Shown here: one piece after another, positions 33,621 through 44,096 of the stretch
How the letters are laid out: each line of letters starts with the position of its first letter
How positions within the stretch are numbered: position 1 is the stretch's first letter
Assembly (NCBI GenBank): GCA_963675135.1
Contig: OY776121.1
Coordinates: 67,658,265 to 67,722,264 of the forward strand
Length of the DNA stretch: 64,000 bases
Direction of reading: 5' to 3'
Source: Galeopsis tetrahit
Taxonomy: Eukaryota; Streptophyta; Magnoliopsida; Lamiales; Lamiaceae
Translations under genes and position numbers: made by a program
Notes under the pieces: model-generated
Database searches by the model: none
Told to the model about the DNA's origin: nothing
The model's input: only the letters and a program-made list of their open reading frames with translations

Positions 33621-35228
33621 TTACGCGTAGTAGCGTTTAAAAAACATTCCGTTCATGGGACCAATGTATACGTCGTCTTCAGAAATCAATTTGTAGGCGT
33701 CATTTGCGTAAACTTCCTTAACTTGATTGTCTTCAACTGTGACGTGATTCGCCGTTGTTTCAGTCTCTTCTAGCAAGATCTTCCCTTCTTTGGCTAGCCG
33801 CATAATTTTCTCTTTAAGTATAAAACAGTCTTGGGTTGGATGTCCTACCAATCGATGGTACTTGCAATATTTGGGGTCGTCCTTTCGCCCAGCCTCATCG
33901 GGTCGTTTCATTTGTGGTAGTTCAATGAGATCATTCTTGATCAAGTTATCGAAAATTCCGGGGATGTCTGAGTCTAGAAATGGATATTGCTTTCGTTGCA
34001 ACTCCTTCAAACTCGTTTTCCTTTGCCCCCACTCTTGAGATGGCGGCTCTTCAAATCCACTTGTAGACATGCTCAACTCCATGTCATGAGCCTTAGTAGC
34101 CAAATCCTCGAATGATCTTGGTCGAATTGCTTGAAGGATATATCGAAGAGCCCACTGCATTCCTTGGATGCACATCTCGATAGCTGAAGCTTCAGTCAAT
34201 CTATCCTTGCAATTTAGACTTAGATTTCTCCATCGATTTATGTAATCGATCACCGGCTCTTCCTTTGATTGACGAGTGTTTGTCAATTCAAGCATACTAA
34301 CCGTTCTTCGAGTGCTGTAAAATCGATTGAGAAATTCCTGCTCCATCTGCTCCCAACTGTCAATCGAGCTAGCTTCCAAATCGGTATACCAATCGAATGC
34401 GTTGCCCTTTAAAGAGCGTACAAATTGCTTCACCAAATGATCTCCGTAAGTGCCGGCATTGTTGCAAGTCTCCACGAAGTGAGCAATATGTTGCTTTGGA
34501 TTACCCTTGCCATCGAACTGCTGCAACTTTGGAGGTTGATATCCGGTTGGCATCTTCAAACTGTCAATCCTCTTCGTGTAAGGCTTTATGTAGGTGAATG
34601 AAGACTTAGGACTTTCCTCGAACTTATCTTTGATCGCCCCGAATATGATTTCTTTTAGCCGGTCAATGGGCACCAAACCATCGGGAGAAACTTGTAACTC
34701 CTTAAGAGTTGGGTGAATTTCCATCTGCTGACGTTCACCAGACGTCTCAACATCATGTCCTTCGACTTGATTTCCCTTTGCACGACTTGACTGCCCGTTG
34801 TCTGCGTTGCTCATCAGCTTAGCAATCTGAGCATCCTGTTCTTGGACATGTTTTGTGAGTCCTTCTATGGCTCTAGTCAAGCATGTCAATTGCTCCTCAA
34901 CAGTCATGGCATTTGTCGCCATTGCTGAAGCTGCACTTGAATCTAATGATGAGCTTGCCATGGAGTGAGTGGGAGAACATGTTGCACTGTTTTCCTCGTT
35001 CACAGTGTTGGGTGGTGGACCTTCTACAATATTCTTCTTTGAAGCAGCGGATGACTTGGAGCTCCTTGACATACTTCTTGTGATTACGTTCACGTCTTCA
35101 AAGTCGACGCCAGTTGATCCAGATACAACGTCTCTCTTGATCTTAATCTTGATTGGCGCCATCGTCGTGACTTGATTTGCTTGAAGAGTAGAGATGAGAG
35201 GTAGAGATTGTCCCACTGGGCGTGCCAA
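33621..35228 (-). CDS. retrotransposon gag polyprotein
   Basis: A 535-codon uninterrupted frame beginning right beside the primer-binding site. Residues about 95-190 are Ser/Thr-rich with a short coiled-coil-like stretch (EEQLTCLTRAIEGL). The gag core lies about 240-400 (FDGKGNPKQHIAHF, LKGNAFDWY, FLNRFYSTRRT), typical of Ty3/gypsy-type plant gag. A zinc-knuckle-like CKYHRLVGHPTQDC lies near 455-470, spaced as C-x2-H-x4-H-x4-C rather than the classical CCHC. A different start a little downstream (MAPIKIKIKR, residue 23) may be the true one. The intact frame and near-identical LTRs suggest the product could still be made. Function: packaging of the element's own RNA. Confidence 0.92.
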   Translation of the reverse strand: MARPVGQSLPLISTLQANQVTTMAPIKIKIKRDVVSGSTGVDFEDVNVITRSMSRSSKSSAASKKNIVEGPPPNTVNEENSATCSPTHSMASSSLDSSAASAMATNAMTVEEQLTCLTRAIEGLTKHVQEQDAQIAKLMSNADNGQSSRAKGNQVEGHDVETSGERQQMEIHPTLKELQVSPDGLVPIDRLKEIIFGAIKDKFEESPKSSFTYIKPYTKRIDSLKMPTGYQPPKLQQFDGKGNPKQHIAHFVETCNNAGTYGDHLVKQFVRSLKGNAFDWYTDLEASSIDSWEQMEQEFLNRFYSTRRTVSMLELTNTRQSKEEPVIDYINRWRNLSLNCKDRLTEASAIEMCIQGMQWALRYILQAIRPRSFEDLATKAHDMELSMSTSGFEEPPSQEWGQRKTSLKELQRKQYPFLDSDIPGIFDNLIKNDLIELPQMKRPDEAGRKDDPKYCKYHRLVGHPTQDCFILKEKIMRLAKEGKILLEETETTANHVTVEDNQVKEVYANDAYKLISEDDVYIGPMNGMFFKRYYA

Positions 35229-35230
35229 TT

Positions 35231-36175
35231 TGTAAACACAGATTCGTGAATTAAATATAAAAACGCGAAAATGGTAAACGATTTTATTTCTTTCGGATTA
35301 AAACCGAGTATTTGTGGGTTACAATCTCTAATTTTCTCCTCTGATTCTCTCTCCTTGAACTTCTTGAATTTCTTGAGCTTTTTGGGGTCGAATCCGCAAC
35401 CGAATCCACTCCGATCTTGTACTTGGGGCTTTATAACGTTAATCCAAAGGTTTAGCACCGTATTTTGGATTAAACGTTGATTTTAGGGACTTTTATGATG
35501 AACGTCGTTTGAAGATCGTTCTTGAACTTGGGAAGTTATAACGTTAATCCAAAGGCTTGACGTCGTATTTTGGATTAAACGTTGATTTTCGGGACTTTTT
35601 CGGGACTTATTGGGACTTTTCCGTTGAAGATCCACAAAAAACTTTGAAGAAACGCCGAATCGAAGAGGCTTAGCACTTTGATCTCCACTCGAACACCGCT
35701 TCTTGCTGCTTTGCACGAAGAACGCCTTGAAGAAACGCCGAATCGAAGAGGCTTAGCACCTTGATCTCCACTCGAACACTGCTTCTTGCCGCTTTGCACG
35801 AAGAACGCCTTTGAAGCTCCTCCGCCTGCTGAAGAACACTCCAAAATCTCTACAGAGAATTTTAGAGCCTTGAATGCTTCTGATTTTTGTTGATTCTGGA
35901 ATGAATGAAATGAGGCCTCTATTTATAGGTGTAGAACCTAGGGTTTCTTATGGGCCAGGGAGATATTTGTGCAAGTCGTTAAGGTTTAATTCAAATTTTG
36001 AATTACTTGGGCTAAGAATACCCTATTTGGGCTCAATTTGGTTTGTTGGACTTTAGAGGTCCATGTTCATTTATGGGACTTTAGAGGCCCGTCTTGCTTT
36101 ATTGGACTTTAGAGGTCCGTCTTGAATTTACTGGACTTTAGAGGTCCAAAGGAATTTAAAATTTAGGTGTCTACA
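35231..36175 (-). repeat. 5' LTR of the gag-only element
   Basis: Same length and same internal duplication as the other LTR; two base differences noted between them. Confidence 0.93.
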
Positions 36176-36180
36176 ATGGG

Positions 36181-37034
36181 TTTTAAGGAAAATTGATTAT
36201 TTATGTTAATATTGAAAATTTAAGAGGGGAGATAAAGTAAAAATAAAATAATGAGTGAAAATAAAATTTTATTTTTGGAAAAGTGAAATTATAAAATTAG
36301 ACAGACAAACAAAGAAAATGAAAATTATAAAATTGAAAAGAGAGAGTACAAAACAAAATAAATTTTATTTTTAAATCAATTATTTTTTAGAAAAATCATT
36401 TCCCTTACCTAATTAATTTTTATTAAACTCAATTTACTAATCTTATTAGAAAAATAATATAATTACAAAATCAATTAACTTACTTAAATAAATATAAAAT
36501 TTAATTTTAAAATAATAAAACTCCCAAATATTTTTTTTTATTAAAATTATAAAAAAAATCCTTATTACTGGAGTAAAACTTAACATTTATTTTAATATAT
36601 TAAATAGACTCGAAAAAAATTAAATCCCCAAAATAAATCCAAAATTCCCACCCTCCCCCATTTAGAATTGATTTTTTTATCATACATAATTGAAAACATT
36701 GGGTCCATGAATCTAAGAAATAGTGAGAATTCTAGATCCCCAAATAATAAATTGAGTTCGTAGGCATTTTGGATGTTGCCCATATTTTCAGTTACTCTGT
36801 CCATTTCATATAGTATTCGCCCCGTTTAACAACAACTGCCTAATATTAAGGGGATCCCTAGCTCACATGTGTAATTCGGCGGGTCTTATTGTAACTGATT
36901 TGTCTGGAAATATACGGACCCAAATTTTAATGTAATAGGAAAATAATGATAAACAATATATTTTTTCACTATTTGTTAATTTGATTGGTTTTCATTTCTA
37001 TCATATACATAATTTTTAATTTGATATTAAATCG

Positions 37035-37078
<44 letters not shown>

Positions 37079-37330
37079 GACTCACTTTTTGTAATACTCG
37101 ATTTAGATAAATACACTTATATTTATTAAATTAATTTAATGATTTTTTATTTTTTTATTTTGTATTTATTTGATTTTTTTTGGAAATTTAAAATATTTGG
37201 GTATTTTTTAATTTATTTTAAATAATATAAAATATTAATATATAAGTAAGATTTTATTGAGAATTTTTGGCACCTTTAATATATTTATTTTTCATTTGGG
37301 GGTTTCAATATTTTAAAGATAAATTTGTAA
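36181..37330. other. AT-rich intergenic DNA with TA microsatellite
   Basis: No gene seen. A TA run lies at about 37038-37075. Parts of 36900-37330 resemble, in inverse, 58230-58560 inside the 57719 element, so they are dispersed repeat. Confidence 0.55.
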
Positions 37331-37651
37331 TTTATTTAAGGGTAGGGTTGCTGTATACTCAAGTACACGGTGTACTTGAGTCCACTTGCAAACCGCCATA
37401 TGTGGATAAATAACATATTGCACGCTTATATACCAACTAGCTGTTACAGCTCAGTGGTTGCCCACTTTATCTTTTACCACAAGGTCACGCTTTCGATTTC
37501 CACCTACATCAAATTTTATTTTATTTTATCACCTGTTTTTTTTTTTTTTTCCGCACCTAATAAATATTTGATTCCCACCTACATCAAATTTTGAATTTAA
37601 TTTTATTTTATCACCAGTTTTTTTTATTTTCGCACCTAATAAATATTTTAG

Positions 37652-38240
37652 CACTCGTTTATATAGATTATAAAAGTGCAAGACTAATAAGCAAAAAGGT
37701 GTATCATTGATAGTCATAAAAGTGCAAGATTAAATAATGAAATGTGTGAAATTAATAACAATTTTTTAAAAAAATTAGAAACATTTATCTAGTTTATGTA
37801 GATTATAAAAGTGCAAGTACTAATAACCAAGGTGTATTTTAATTGTCATAAAAGTGCAAAAATAAATAAAAAAATGTGTGAAATTAATAACATTTAAAAA
37901 AAATATATGAACAGTTTATCTAGATTATAAAGGTGCAAGTACTTATAACCAAAACGTGTACCTTTAATAGTCATAAAAGTGTAAGCTTAAATATTTAAAT
38001 GTGTGAAATTAATATCATTAAAAATTTAACATCAATTTATCTAAATTATAAAAGTGCAAGCACTAATAACCAAAACGCATATGATAATAGACATAAAAGT
38101 GCAAGATTTTAAATAATAAATTGTGTAAAGTTAATATCTATTTAAAAAAAAAAAAACAGTTTATCTAGATTATAAAAGTGCAAGAACTAATAACCAAAAG
38201 GTGTATCATTATAGTCCAAAAAAGTGCAAGTTGAACTAAT
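37652..38240. repeat. tandem array, unit about 122 bp, five copies
   Basis: Units start with GTTTATCTAGATTATAAAAG and carry two GTGCAAG phrases and GTGTGAAATTAATA. Starts are near 37654, 37788, 37913, 38034 and 38158. No coding potential. Confidence 0.8.
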
Positions 38241-38454
38241 AAAAAAAATGACCAGCACTTAGTAATACAATGTTGCATTTTTGCTGAAAACAAAAATTAT
38301 TAGTAACAAGTATAATCTAAAAAAGTGCAACACGATATTACTAAAATGTGTATGTTATATAAGGTAAAAGTGTATCTTATACAATTTACATTTAATTTTA
38401 ATAATTTCAATGTATATATAGATAATAATATCAATTATTTGATGAGTATAGCAG

Positions 38455-38522
38455 CGGCCTAGATGGTAAGAGTGAACCCTATGTGTTCCATGTGATGCAT
38501 GGTTCGATTCCTCTTACCACTA
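38455..38522 (+). repeat. tRNA-like segment with pol III box motifs
   Basis: GGCCTAGATGGTAAGAG resembles an A box and GGTTCGATTCC is an exact B box, about 35 bp apart, followed by a T run. A degenerate second copy follows at about 38546-38630. I could not draw a full cloverleaf, so this is more likely a tRNA-derived repeat than a tRNA gene. Confidence 0.4.
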
Positions 38523-38629
38523 TTTTTTAAAAATCTATATATAGATAATAATATCAATTATTTGATGAGTATGGAGTGAACCCTATGTTTCATGTGATAA
38601 TGGTTCGATTTCTCTTACCATCGTTTTTT

Positions 38630-39105
38630 TTAAAAATAATTATTAAATGGGCTGGATTGAAGTGTACAATTGGGCACCATGGTTTTTTTTTAAAAAATAA
38701 TTATTAAATGGGCTGGAGTGTAAAATTGGGCTGGGCTGTTTTTAAAAAAAGAATTATTAAATGGGCTAGACTGGAGTGTACAATTGGACTGAACTTTTTT
38801 TTAAAAAAATAATTATTAAATGGCTAGACTGGAGTGTACAATTGGGCACCATCGTTTTTTAAAAAAATACTAATTATTAAATGGACTGGAGTGTACAATT
38901 GGGCTGGCTTTTTTTTTTAAATAATTATTTCGTTTTTTAAAAAAATACTAATTATTAAATGGACTGAACTGGAGTGTACAATTGGGCTGGCTTTTTTTTT
39001 TAAATAATTATTAAATTGACTGGACTGGAGTGTACAATTGAACTGGGCTTTTTTTTTTTAAAATAATTATTAAATGGCTGGACTGGAGTGTACAATTGGT
39101 TTAGG
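38630..39105. repeat. tandem array, unit about 55-65 bp, eight or so copies
   Basis: Units read TTTTTAAATAATTATTAAAT followed by GG(g)CTGGACTGGAGTGTACAATTGG. Copies vary by short deletions. No coding potential. Confidence 0.8.
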
Positions 39106-39170
39106 GTTGGCTGGAAAAAAATTAACTAACTAGAGTACACTGTATACTCGACAACATATAAGAATTTGGC

Positions 39171-40232
39171 TTTATTTAATTATATAGTTTAAAATAAATA
39201 AATAATTTTTTAATACTTATTTTTAATTATAGATTTTTTTAATTGGATAAGTTAATAATTTTTCTAATAATCAATTAGGTAAGTTAGTTGATTTTTCTAA
39301 TAATTAATTAATTTATGAATGAATTTATTTGGACTGTTATTTTCTTCATATTATAAATTTTTAGATTAAAAAAAAACTACTAGTATTTTAAATACTATTA
39401 ATAATTTATTTTTAAAATTTTAAAATACTGGTATTTAGTATTTTAATTAATATTAATTAATATTTTTTTGATTTAATTAATATAAACAAGTTTTAATTGA
39501 TATATATATATATATATATATTAATGTCACATATTAAAAAAAACATTTAAAATTAAAATTCACATGTGTGTTGACCTGTAACCTGATCATTTTTAAAATT
39601 TGAGCAGACTCATTCAGTTGAAATTAAAATATGTAATTCGTTTGGACCAAATTTAAAATCATACCAATTTATTGGACTTAGGATGTGACGAATCAAAACT
39701 TTAATATCATGAAAGAATTTTATATCATATTTTAACTCAGGACTTCTACCATATTAGAGAGTAGATGAATGCAATATAATACGTATTTATAGAGCGGTAA
39801 ATTATATTTAAAATCGTATTGTTTTTCTTCAACATTTCTTCACTTTTTTTTTTTTTTTTTTTTATCAATTCCTTGTTTATGTTTTACGTTTCTCTTTGAT
39901 CAATTCCTTGTTTATATTTTATGTGTCATTTGTGCGTTGAGTATAGAATTATTAAATTAAACCGTTAATGTTTCCAAATTAAAATTAAGAATATGAATGA
40001 AATGAAAAACATGATAATAATATAAGAAAAGATATAGATCGAAGAACACGTTTCCCAGTGTATTTATTCATTAAAAAATATATGAGAGAATCATCAGAGC
40101 ACGCTTAAGCGTGTACTTATTGCCCATTTATTTGCGACTTGAAAGAGGGGTAATATCACAAGCCCCAAAATGACAAAGCTGGGAAATTCTATAGCCGTGA
40201 ATAGCAAGTAGCTAGCTATATGTATAACTCGA
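39171..40232. other. AT-rich intergenic DNA
   Basis: No gene seen. TA run near 39500-39522 and a T run near 39846-39863. The last 130 bp are the 3' flank of the sucrose-transporter gene. Confidence 0.6.
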
Positions 40233-41932
40233 TCAATGGAACCCTCCGCCGGCCATAGTCTTGGAGTTCAAGCTCTCAGAAGGTGGATCTGGTAGCATCG
40301 TGAAGGCCAAAATACCACTAATCACCGATGCGACTGCAGCGCAAACGAATGCTGGTAGGTTACCGCCTCCGAACATGGCATCGATGGGCCCACTGGTCAT
40401 TGACACTATCACCTACAAGTGCAACAACGTGAAACTTTCAATAAACACTATGGTATATATATATATAAAACAAAATGATATACTATTAATTACCTGAGGT
40501 ACCACTATAGCAAGGTTGAGAACTCCGAGCGACAGACCTGATCATGATTTGATCATTTAAATTTAGAATTGTATATATATATATATATATATACTTTAAT
40601 TAAAAAGGATGTTGTAAGTAGTATACCTTGTCCTACACCACTGTTAGTGGAAAAGATAGAAGCGAGAGCAAATGGAATGCTAAAAGTGACCGCTAGTGGA
40701 ATACCGAGAATACCAAAGACGGCCAAAGCAGCCATCTTGATGCCGGAGTCAGGGGGGAGGAGGGCGCCAGTAGCGTCAAATTGGCGTGATTTGTCAGCCC
40801 ACTTGGTCACCACAACAGTCATGAGCAACCCAAATCCCAAGATAAAGTTAACCACACCCCACAGCTTCTTCACCTGGCCCGAGCCCCTTGCGTAGAAGTC
40901 CACTCCAAGCGAAGCAAATCCCAAAACAATGGAATTCAACATGAGACCCAACGCACCAGCACGCACTCCTTGATCGTAAAGGGTACCCTCTCCCACAACC
41001 CCTCCGTACACCTCTTTGCCCATCCAGTCAGTGTCGAACAACAGAAATGGAAACCAACCGACCCAGTTGAGGGCAGTCACCAGCAACAAGATCCACATTG
41101 GGCGAGACAAGTGCTTGAAGGCAGTGAACAGCTCCCCGAACACCGGAATTGATCCCTTGCTCTCTTCGTCCCTCACTTCCTGCATTGCTGGGTCTAACGG
41201 CGTTTCGTCCACCACAAGTAGCGCTGTAAAGGCTATCACCGACAGGAGAACAATATCAATCAAAAAACAGCTCTTCAGATTCGCGCAGTAGACATCACAC
41301 GCCGTGGTTTTAGTAAACGGGAGCAATTGGTACAAATGCGTGTAGGACCCCGCCGCGTACCCCAAAATATTCCCGACCGCCATGAAGAACGAGAACAGAG
41401 CGAATGCAGCCTCGGTCTTCTTAGCGCTCCCCGCTGACATATCAGCCAGCAGCGCCCTGCATGGACCCTGCAACATGTTATTCGCAGCATCCAGAATCCA
41501 AAACCCAACGACAAAAAGAGTGATGGCCTTGTATCTAGGAGTGTCCGTGTCATGGAGAGTATCCCCAGCAGCATATCCCAGATCGGCAGCGAAGCCGATA
41601 AGCAAAATGGACAGGACAATAAAAATTGTCCCGGTGAAGATGAAGGGACGGCGGCGCCCGAAGCGGGAGGTGCACTTGTCGCTATAGTAGCCGACAACTG
41701 GCTGGACTAACAGGCCCGTAACAGGGCCGCATAGCCAAATGTAGGGCGCCCACTGATGGGGTATGCCCAACAATTGTACGTATGGGGTCAAGAGGGAGAG
41801 CTGTAAAGCCCACCCAAATTGCACACCCGCGGCAATTGCCGCCACAAGTACGATGTTACGCGTAGGCTGCGTGGCCTCCGTTGATTGTTGCTCCATCTCG
41901 AAAGATGTGCCCGCTTTACCGCTTCCCTCCAT
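40233..41932 (-). CDS. sucrose transporter, SUT1/SUC type, 3 coding exons
   Basis: Proton-coupled sucrose uptake at the plasma membrane (phloem loading clade, inferred). Exons: 41932-40627, 40537-40494, 40412-40233; GT-AG borders and phases agree; 509 residues, the family length. Seen: 12 hydrophobic segments of an MFS protein, the pair of sucrose-transporter signatures GWALQLSLLTPYVQ (near 40-53) and RFGRRRPF (near 91-98), GPCRALLAD, and the terminal GGGFH. Compared with the paralogue at 46995-50113 it lacks two introns (after NNMLQ and after GIPLA). It is the downstream member of a same-strand cluster with a pseudogene between. Start chosen as the first ATG, matching the MEG start of the paralogue. 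A (TA)n run lies in the first intron. Confidence 0.95.
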
Positions 41933-42008
41933 TAACCTTTAACTCTTGTAGTATAAGATTTAATTGTTTGATGAAAACTTATTGCTACTCCACACCAGAC
42001 TTCAACAC

Positions 42009-42016
42009 TTATAAAG
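42009..42016 (-). promoter_or_regulatory. TATA box of the sucrose-transporter gene
   Basis: On the minus strand CCTTTATAAG lies about 77 bp upstream of the ATG at 41932, a normal distance for a short 5'UTR. No other element was assigned. Confidence 0.5.
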
Positions 42017-42267
42017 GGAAATAATTCGAGAAAAAATGATGCTCCACCACCCATTCAATTACTCAAAATAGAAAGCTGACCACTTCTTTCTCGCCCTTCC
42101 ATACAAATTTTAATTTCTCATCACCACTCGTTTTTTTATATCATTTTTTTCACAATTAATCAACTAATTCTTTAATTGTATTTGTATCCATCCATTTATT
42201 CTATTACAATTTGGTTTCTAACTGTCTTTGTCAAATTTTCTATTATATACGGAGTATTAAAACATCA

Positions 42268-42540
42268 CACTCCCTCCATTCCAAAATAAACTTCACGCCT
42301 TGGAGGACACAATTTTTTTAAAAGTTGATTTATTAATAAGAACTTGATGGCAATTTTAGTACTCCACAATTTTGTATAAAATAAATAAATTAGTTGAATT
42401 GTTTATGTGTGTATCCAAAATTAATGGCATTTTGTATAAAAATGGTAAATATTGTGAAAGTGGAGTTTATAGAGGAATTTTCATTTTACGGGGGTGTGGG
42501 ACGGATCAATAAAGAAAGTGTGAAGCTTATTTCGGGATTA
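42268..42540. mobile_element. Stowaway-like MITE remnant
   Basis: The left end ACTCCCTCCATTCCAAAATA with AACTTCAC is inverted at the right (GTGAAGCTTATTTCGGGATT), but the outermost right bases and the TA on that side are missing. It is about 330 bp upstream of the transporter start codon. Confidence 0.5.
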
Positions 42541-42670
42541 ACTTTTTTTTTCTTTTTCCCGAACACTATATATCATAAACTTAGGTATTAATGAATTCTT
42601 TAATTTCTTTGAGCAATCTATGAAGATCAAAATTGAAGTTAAAGGCAATTGTTTTGAGCATATGTATGAA

Positions 42671-43062
42671 TAGAGCTCTTACACGAACCGAGCCGTCTGT
42701 GAGCTCGGCTTGGCTCGATAAGACTCGAGTTCAACTTGGCTCGTTCGTTAAATGAGTCGAGCTCGAGCTCGTTAGATACTCGATTTACTAACGAGTCAGC
42801 TTGAGCTCGACTTATTAGGCTCGTTCGTTAAATGAGTCGAGCTCGAGCTCGTTAGATACTCGATTTACTAACGAGTCAGCTTGAGCTCGACTTATTAGGC
42901 TCGATATCTAATTTTTTTTCTTTTAATTCTATTAGACTCGTTAGACTTGGCTCGGTTTGATAGGCTCATTAGACACTTTAACGAGTCGAGCCGATCTCGT
43001 TTCTTAACTCGTCAATGTTATCGAGCCGAGCCGAACTCGAACTTCAAATACTCGCAGTTCTA
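42671..43062. mobile_element. hAT-like non-autonomous element with a 79-bp tandem duplication
   Basis: Ends TAGAGCT and AGTTCTA are inverted, and the interior is full of GAGCTCGGCTCG-type phrases on both strands, a common plant hAT repeat style. A block of about 79 bp beginning TTAGGCTCGTTCGTTAAATG is repeated in tandem. The flanks TGTATGAA and TGTATACA agree at 6 of 8 bases, an imperfect 8-bp duplication. Confidence 0.55.
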
Positions 43063-43144
43063 TGTATACATAAAAGAAGATTGAGATATTCACATTTTGA
43101 TGAGATTGTGTGGCATTAATTGTCAATCAGGATTAGGCAAATTT

Positions 43145-44096
43145 ATAGATTGCTGCTGCAACACCTCCCAATACAAATGCTGGTAAATTGCTCCCTCTAA
43201 ACACTTAATCCAATGGTCCACTAATCAAAGACACTCCCATCTGCAAATGTTTAAAATATATATATTTACACTCAAATTCATAAATTTAATTGGTTTTGTT
43301 GGTCAACATATATATACACTCCACTGAAAACTTACTTGTGGTATCACAATTGCAAGATTAAGAAGTCCTAATGCAAGCCCTTTAAAAAGTTGCAACAAAT
43401 TATATCAGAATCAGAATATAGATATAGTGAAACAAAAACAAATTCTTAATTGTTGAGTACTTGCCTTGACCAGTGCCACTATCTTTGGAGTATATAGAAG
43501 CTAGAGCAAAAGGGATGCTATAAGTCACCTGTAAAATTGCGATCAATACATAAAACGCCGCCTGATGATGATAAACGAGTCGAGCGCCCAATAGAGCAAA
43601 TAAAGCAAGACAGGACAGTTTCACATCAACAGGAGGTGGAACAATAACACCACCAGATCTTCTAACATTCATTCTCAGCCATTACAGGAATCACCACTGT
43701 CAATCCCATGCACAATGCAAGACATTCCCTAAAACACGAATCAAAAGCCTAACCGCTATCACAATCTGCATAAAAAACGACGGGGCTCTGATTTCGAGCA
43801 ACCAAAAGCCTAAGATGAAAACAGAGGCTGCTCTGTGTTTGATCACACCATGTTGTAAAGAATCACCTAATTGGAGGCCTATATCTGCAGCAAAGCCAAT
43901 GCAGAGGATGATAACTCCAGCGAGGATAAAAGGGCGACGATGGAGGTCACTACAGTGGCCGACGAGAGGCGTTGGACCACAGAGCCAGATGAAGGACACA
44001 CATGTGTACAATGGCTGCAACTAGAACCAACCTTCTTACTGTTGTTGGATCAGGAAGTTGAGGCTCAATTTGGAAATCATTCTCTGGGAAAAACAT
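43145..44096 (-). pseudogene. sucrose transporter pseudogene
   Basis: Pieces of a SUT lie in order on the minus strand: a start with PTTVRRLVLVAA (44096-44030), SFIWLCGP and HRRPFILAG (near 43985-43910), LGDSLQHG and ILGFWLLE (near 43870-43800), then a large gap over the central membrane segments and loop, LALFALLGAR (near 43600), SIPFALASIYS (near 43520), LALGLLNLAIVIPQ (43380-43335), and SGPLD with SNLPAF (43245-43170). Frameshifts, an early stop and the loss of most of the middle make it dead. The segment between the first helix start and SFIWLCGP is also deleted. Confidence 0.88.

Larger units (their letters stand above)
32352..36175 (-). mobile_element. gag-only, non-autonomous LTR retrotransposon (TR-GAG-like)
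   Basis: Two 945-bp LTRs (32352-33296 and 35231-36175) flank one gag gene on the minus strand. Target duplication ATGGG is at 32347-32351 and 36176-36180. On the minus strand the primer-binding-like stretch TTGGCACGCCCAGTGGGAC follows the upstream LTR, and the polypurine tract GCGAGGGGGGC precedes the downstream LTR. I count two LTR differences (33098 versus 35977 and 33181 versus 36060), which indicates a very young insertion. No protease, reverse transcriptase or integrase is present, so an autonomous relative must supply them. Confidence 0.95.
37340..39170. mobile_element. repeat-rich Mutator-like element
   Basis: The left end GGGTAGGGTTGCTGTATACT is followed by the palindrome CAAGTACACGGTGTACTTG, very like the ends of the 59674-60308 MULE (GGTAAAGTCTAGTATGCACT...) and identical in style to 2987-3031. 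The right part has a weaker inverse (GTACACTGTATACTC at 39135-39149). TTTATTTAA flanks both ends (37331-37339 and 39171-39179), but that motif is low-complexity. The interior holds two tandem arrays and a tRNA-like segment. The boundaries are tentative. Confidence 0.45.

Noticed and set aside
38455..38522. True tRNA gene
   Set aside because: A and B boxes are present but acceptor and anticodon stems could not be paired; a degenerate duplicate beside it fits a repeat better.
40261..40497. Plus-strand 78-codon frame over the transporter last exon
   Set aside because: Antisense shadow of the sucrose-transporter C-terminus.
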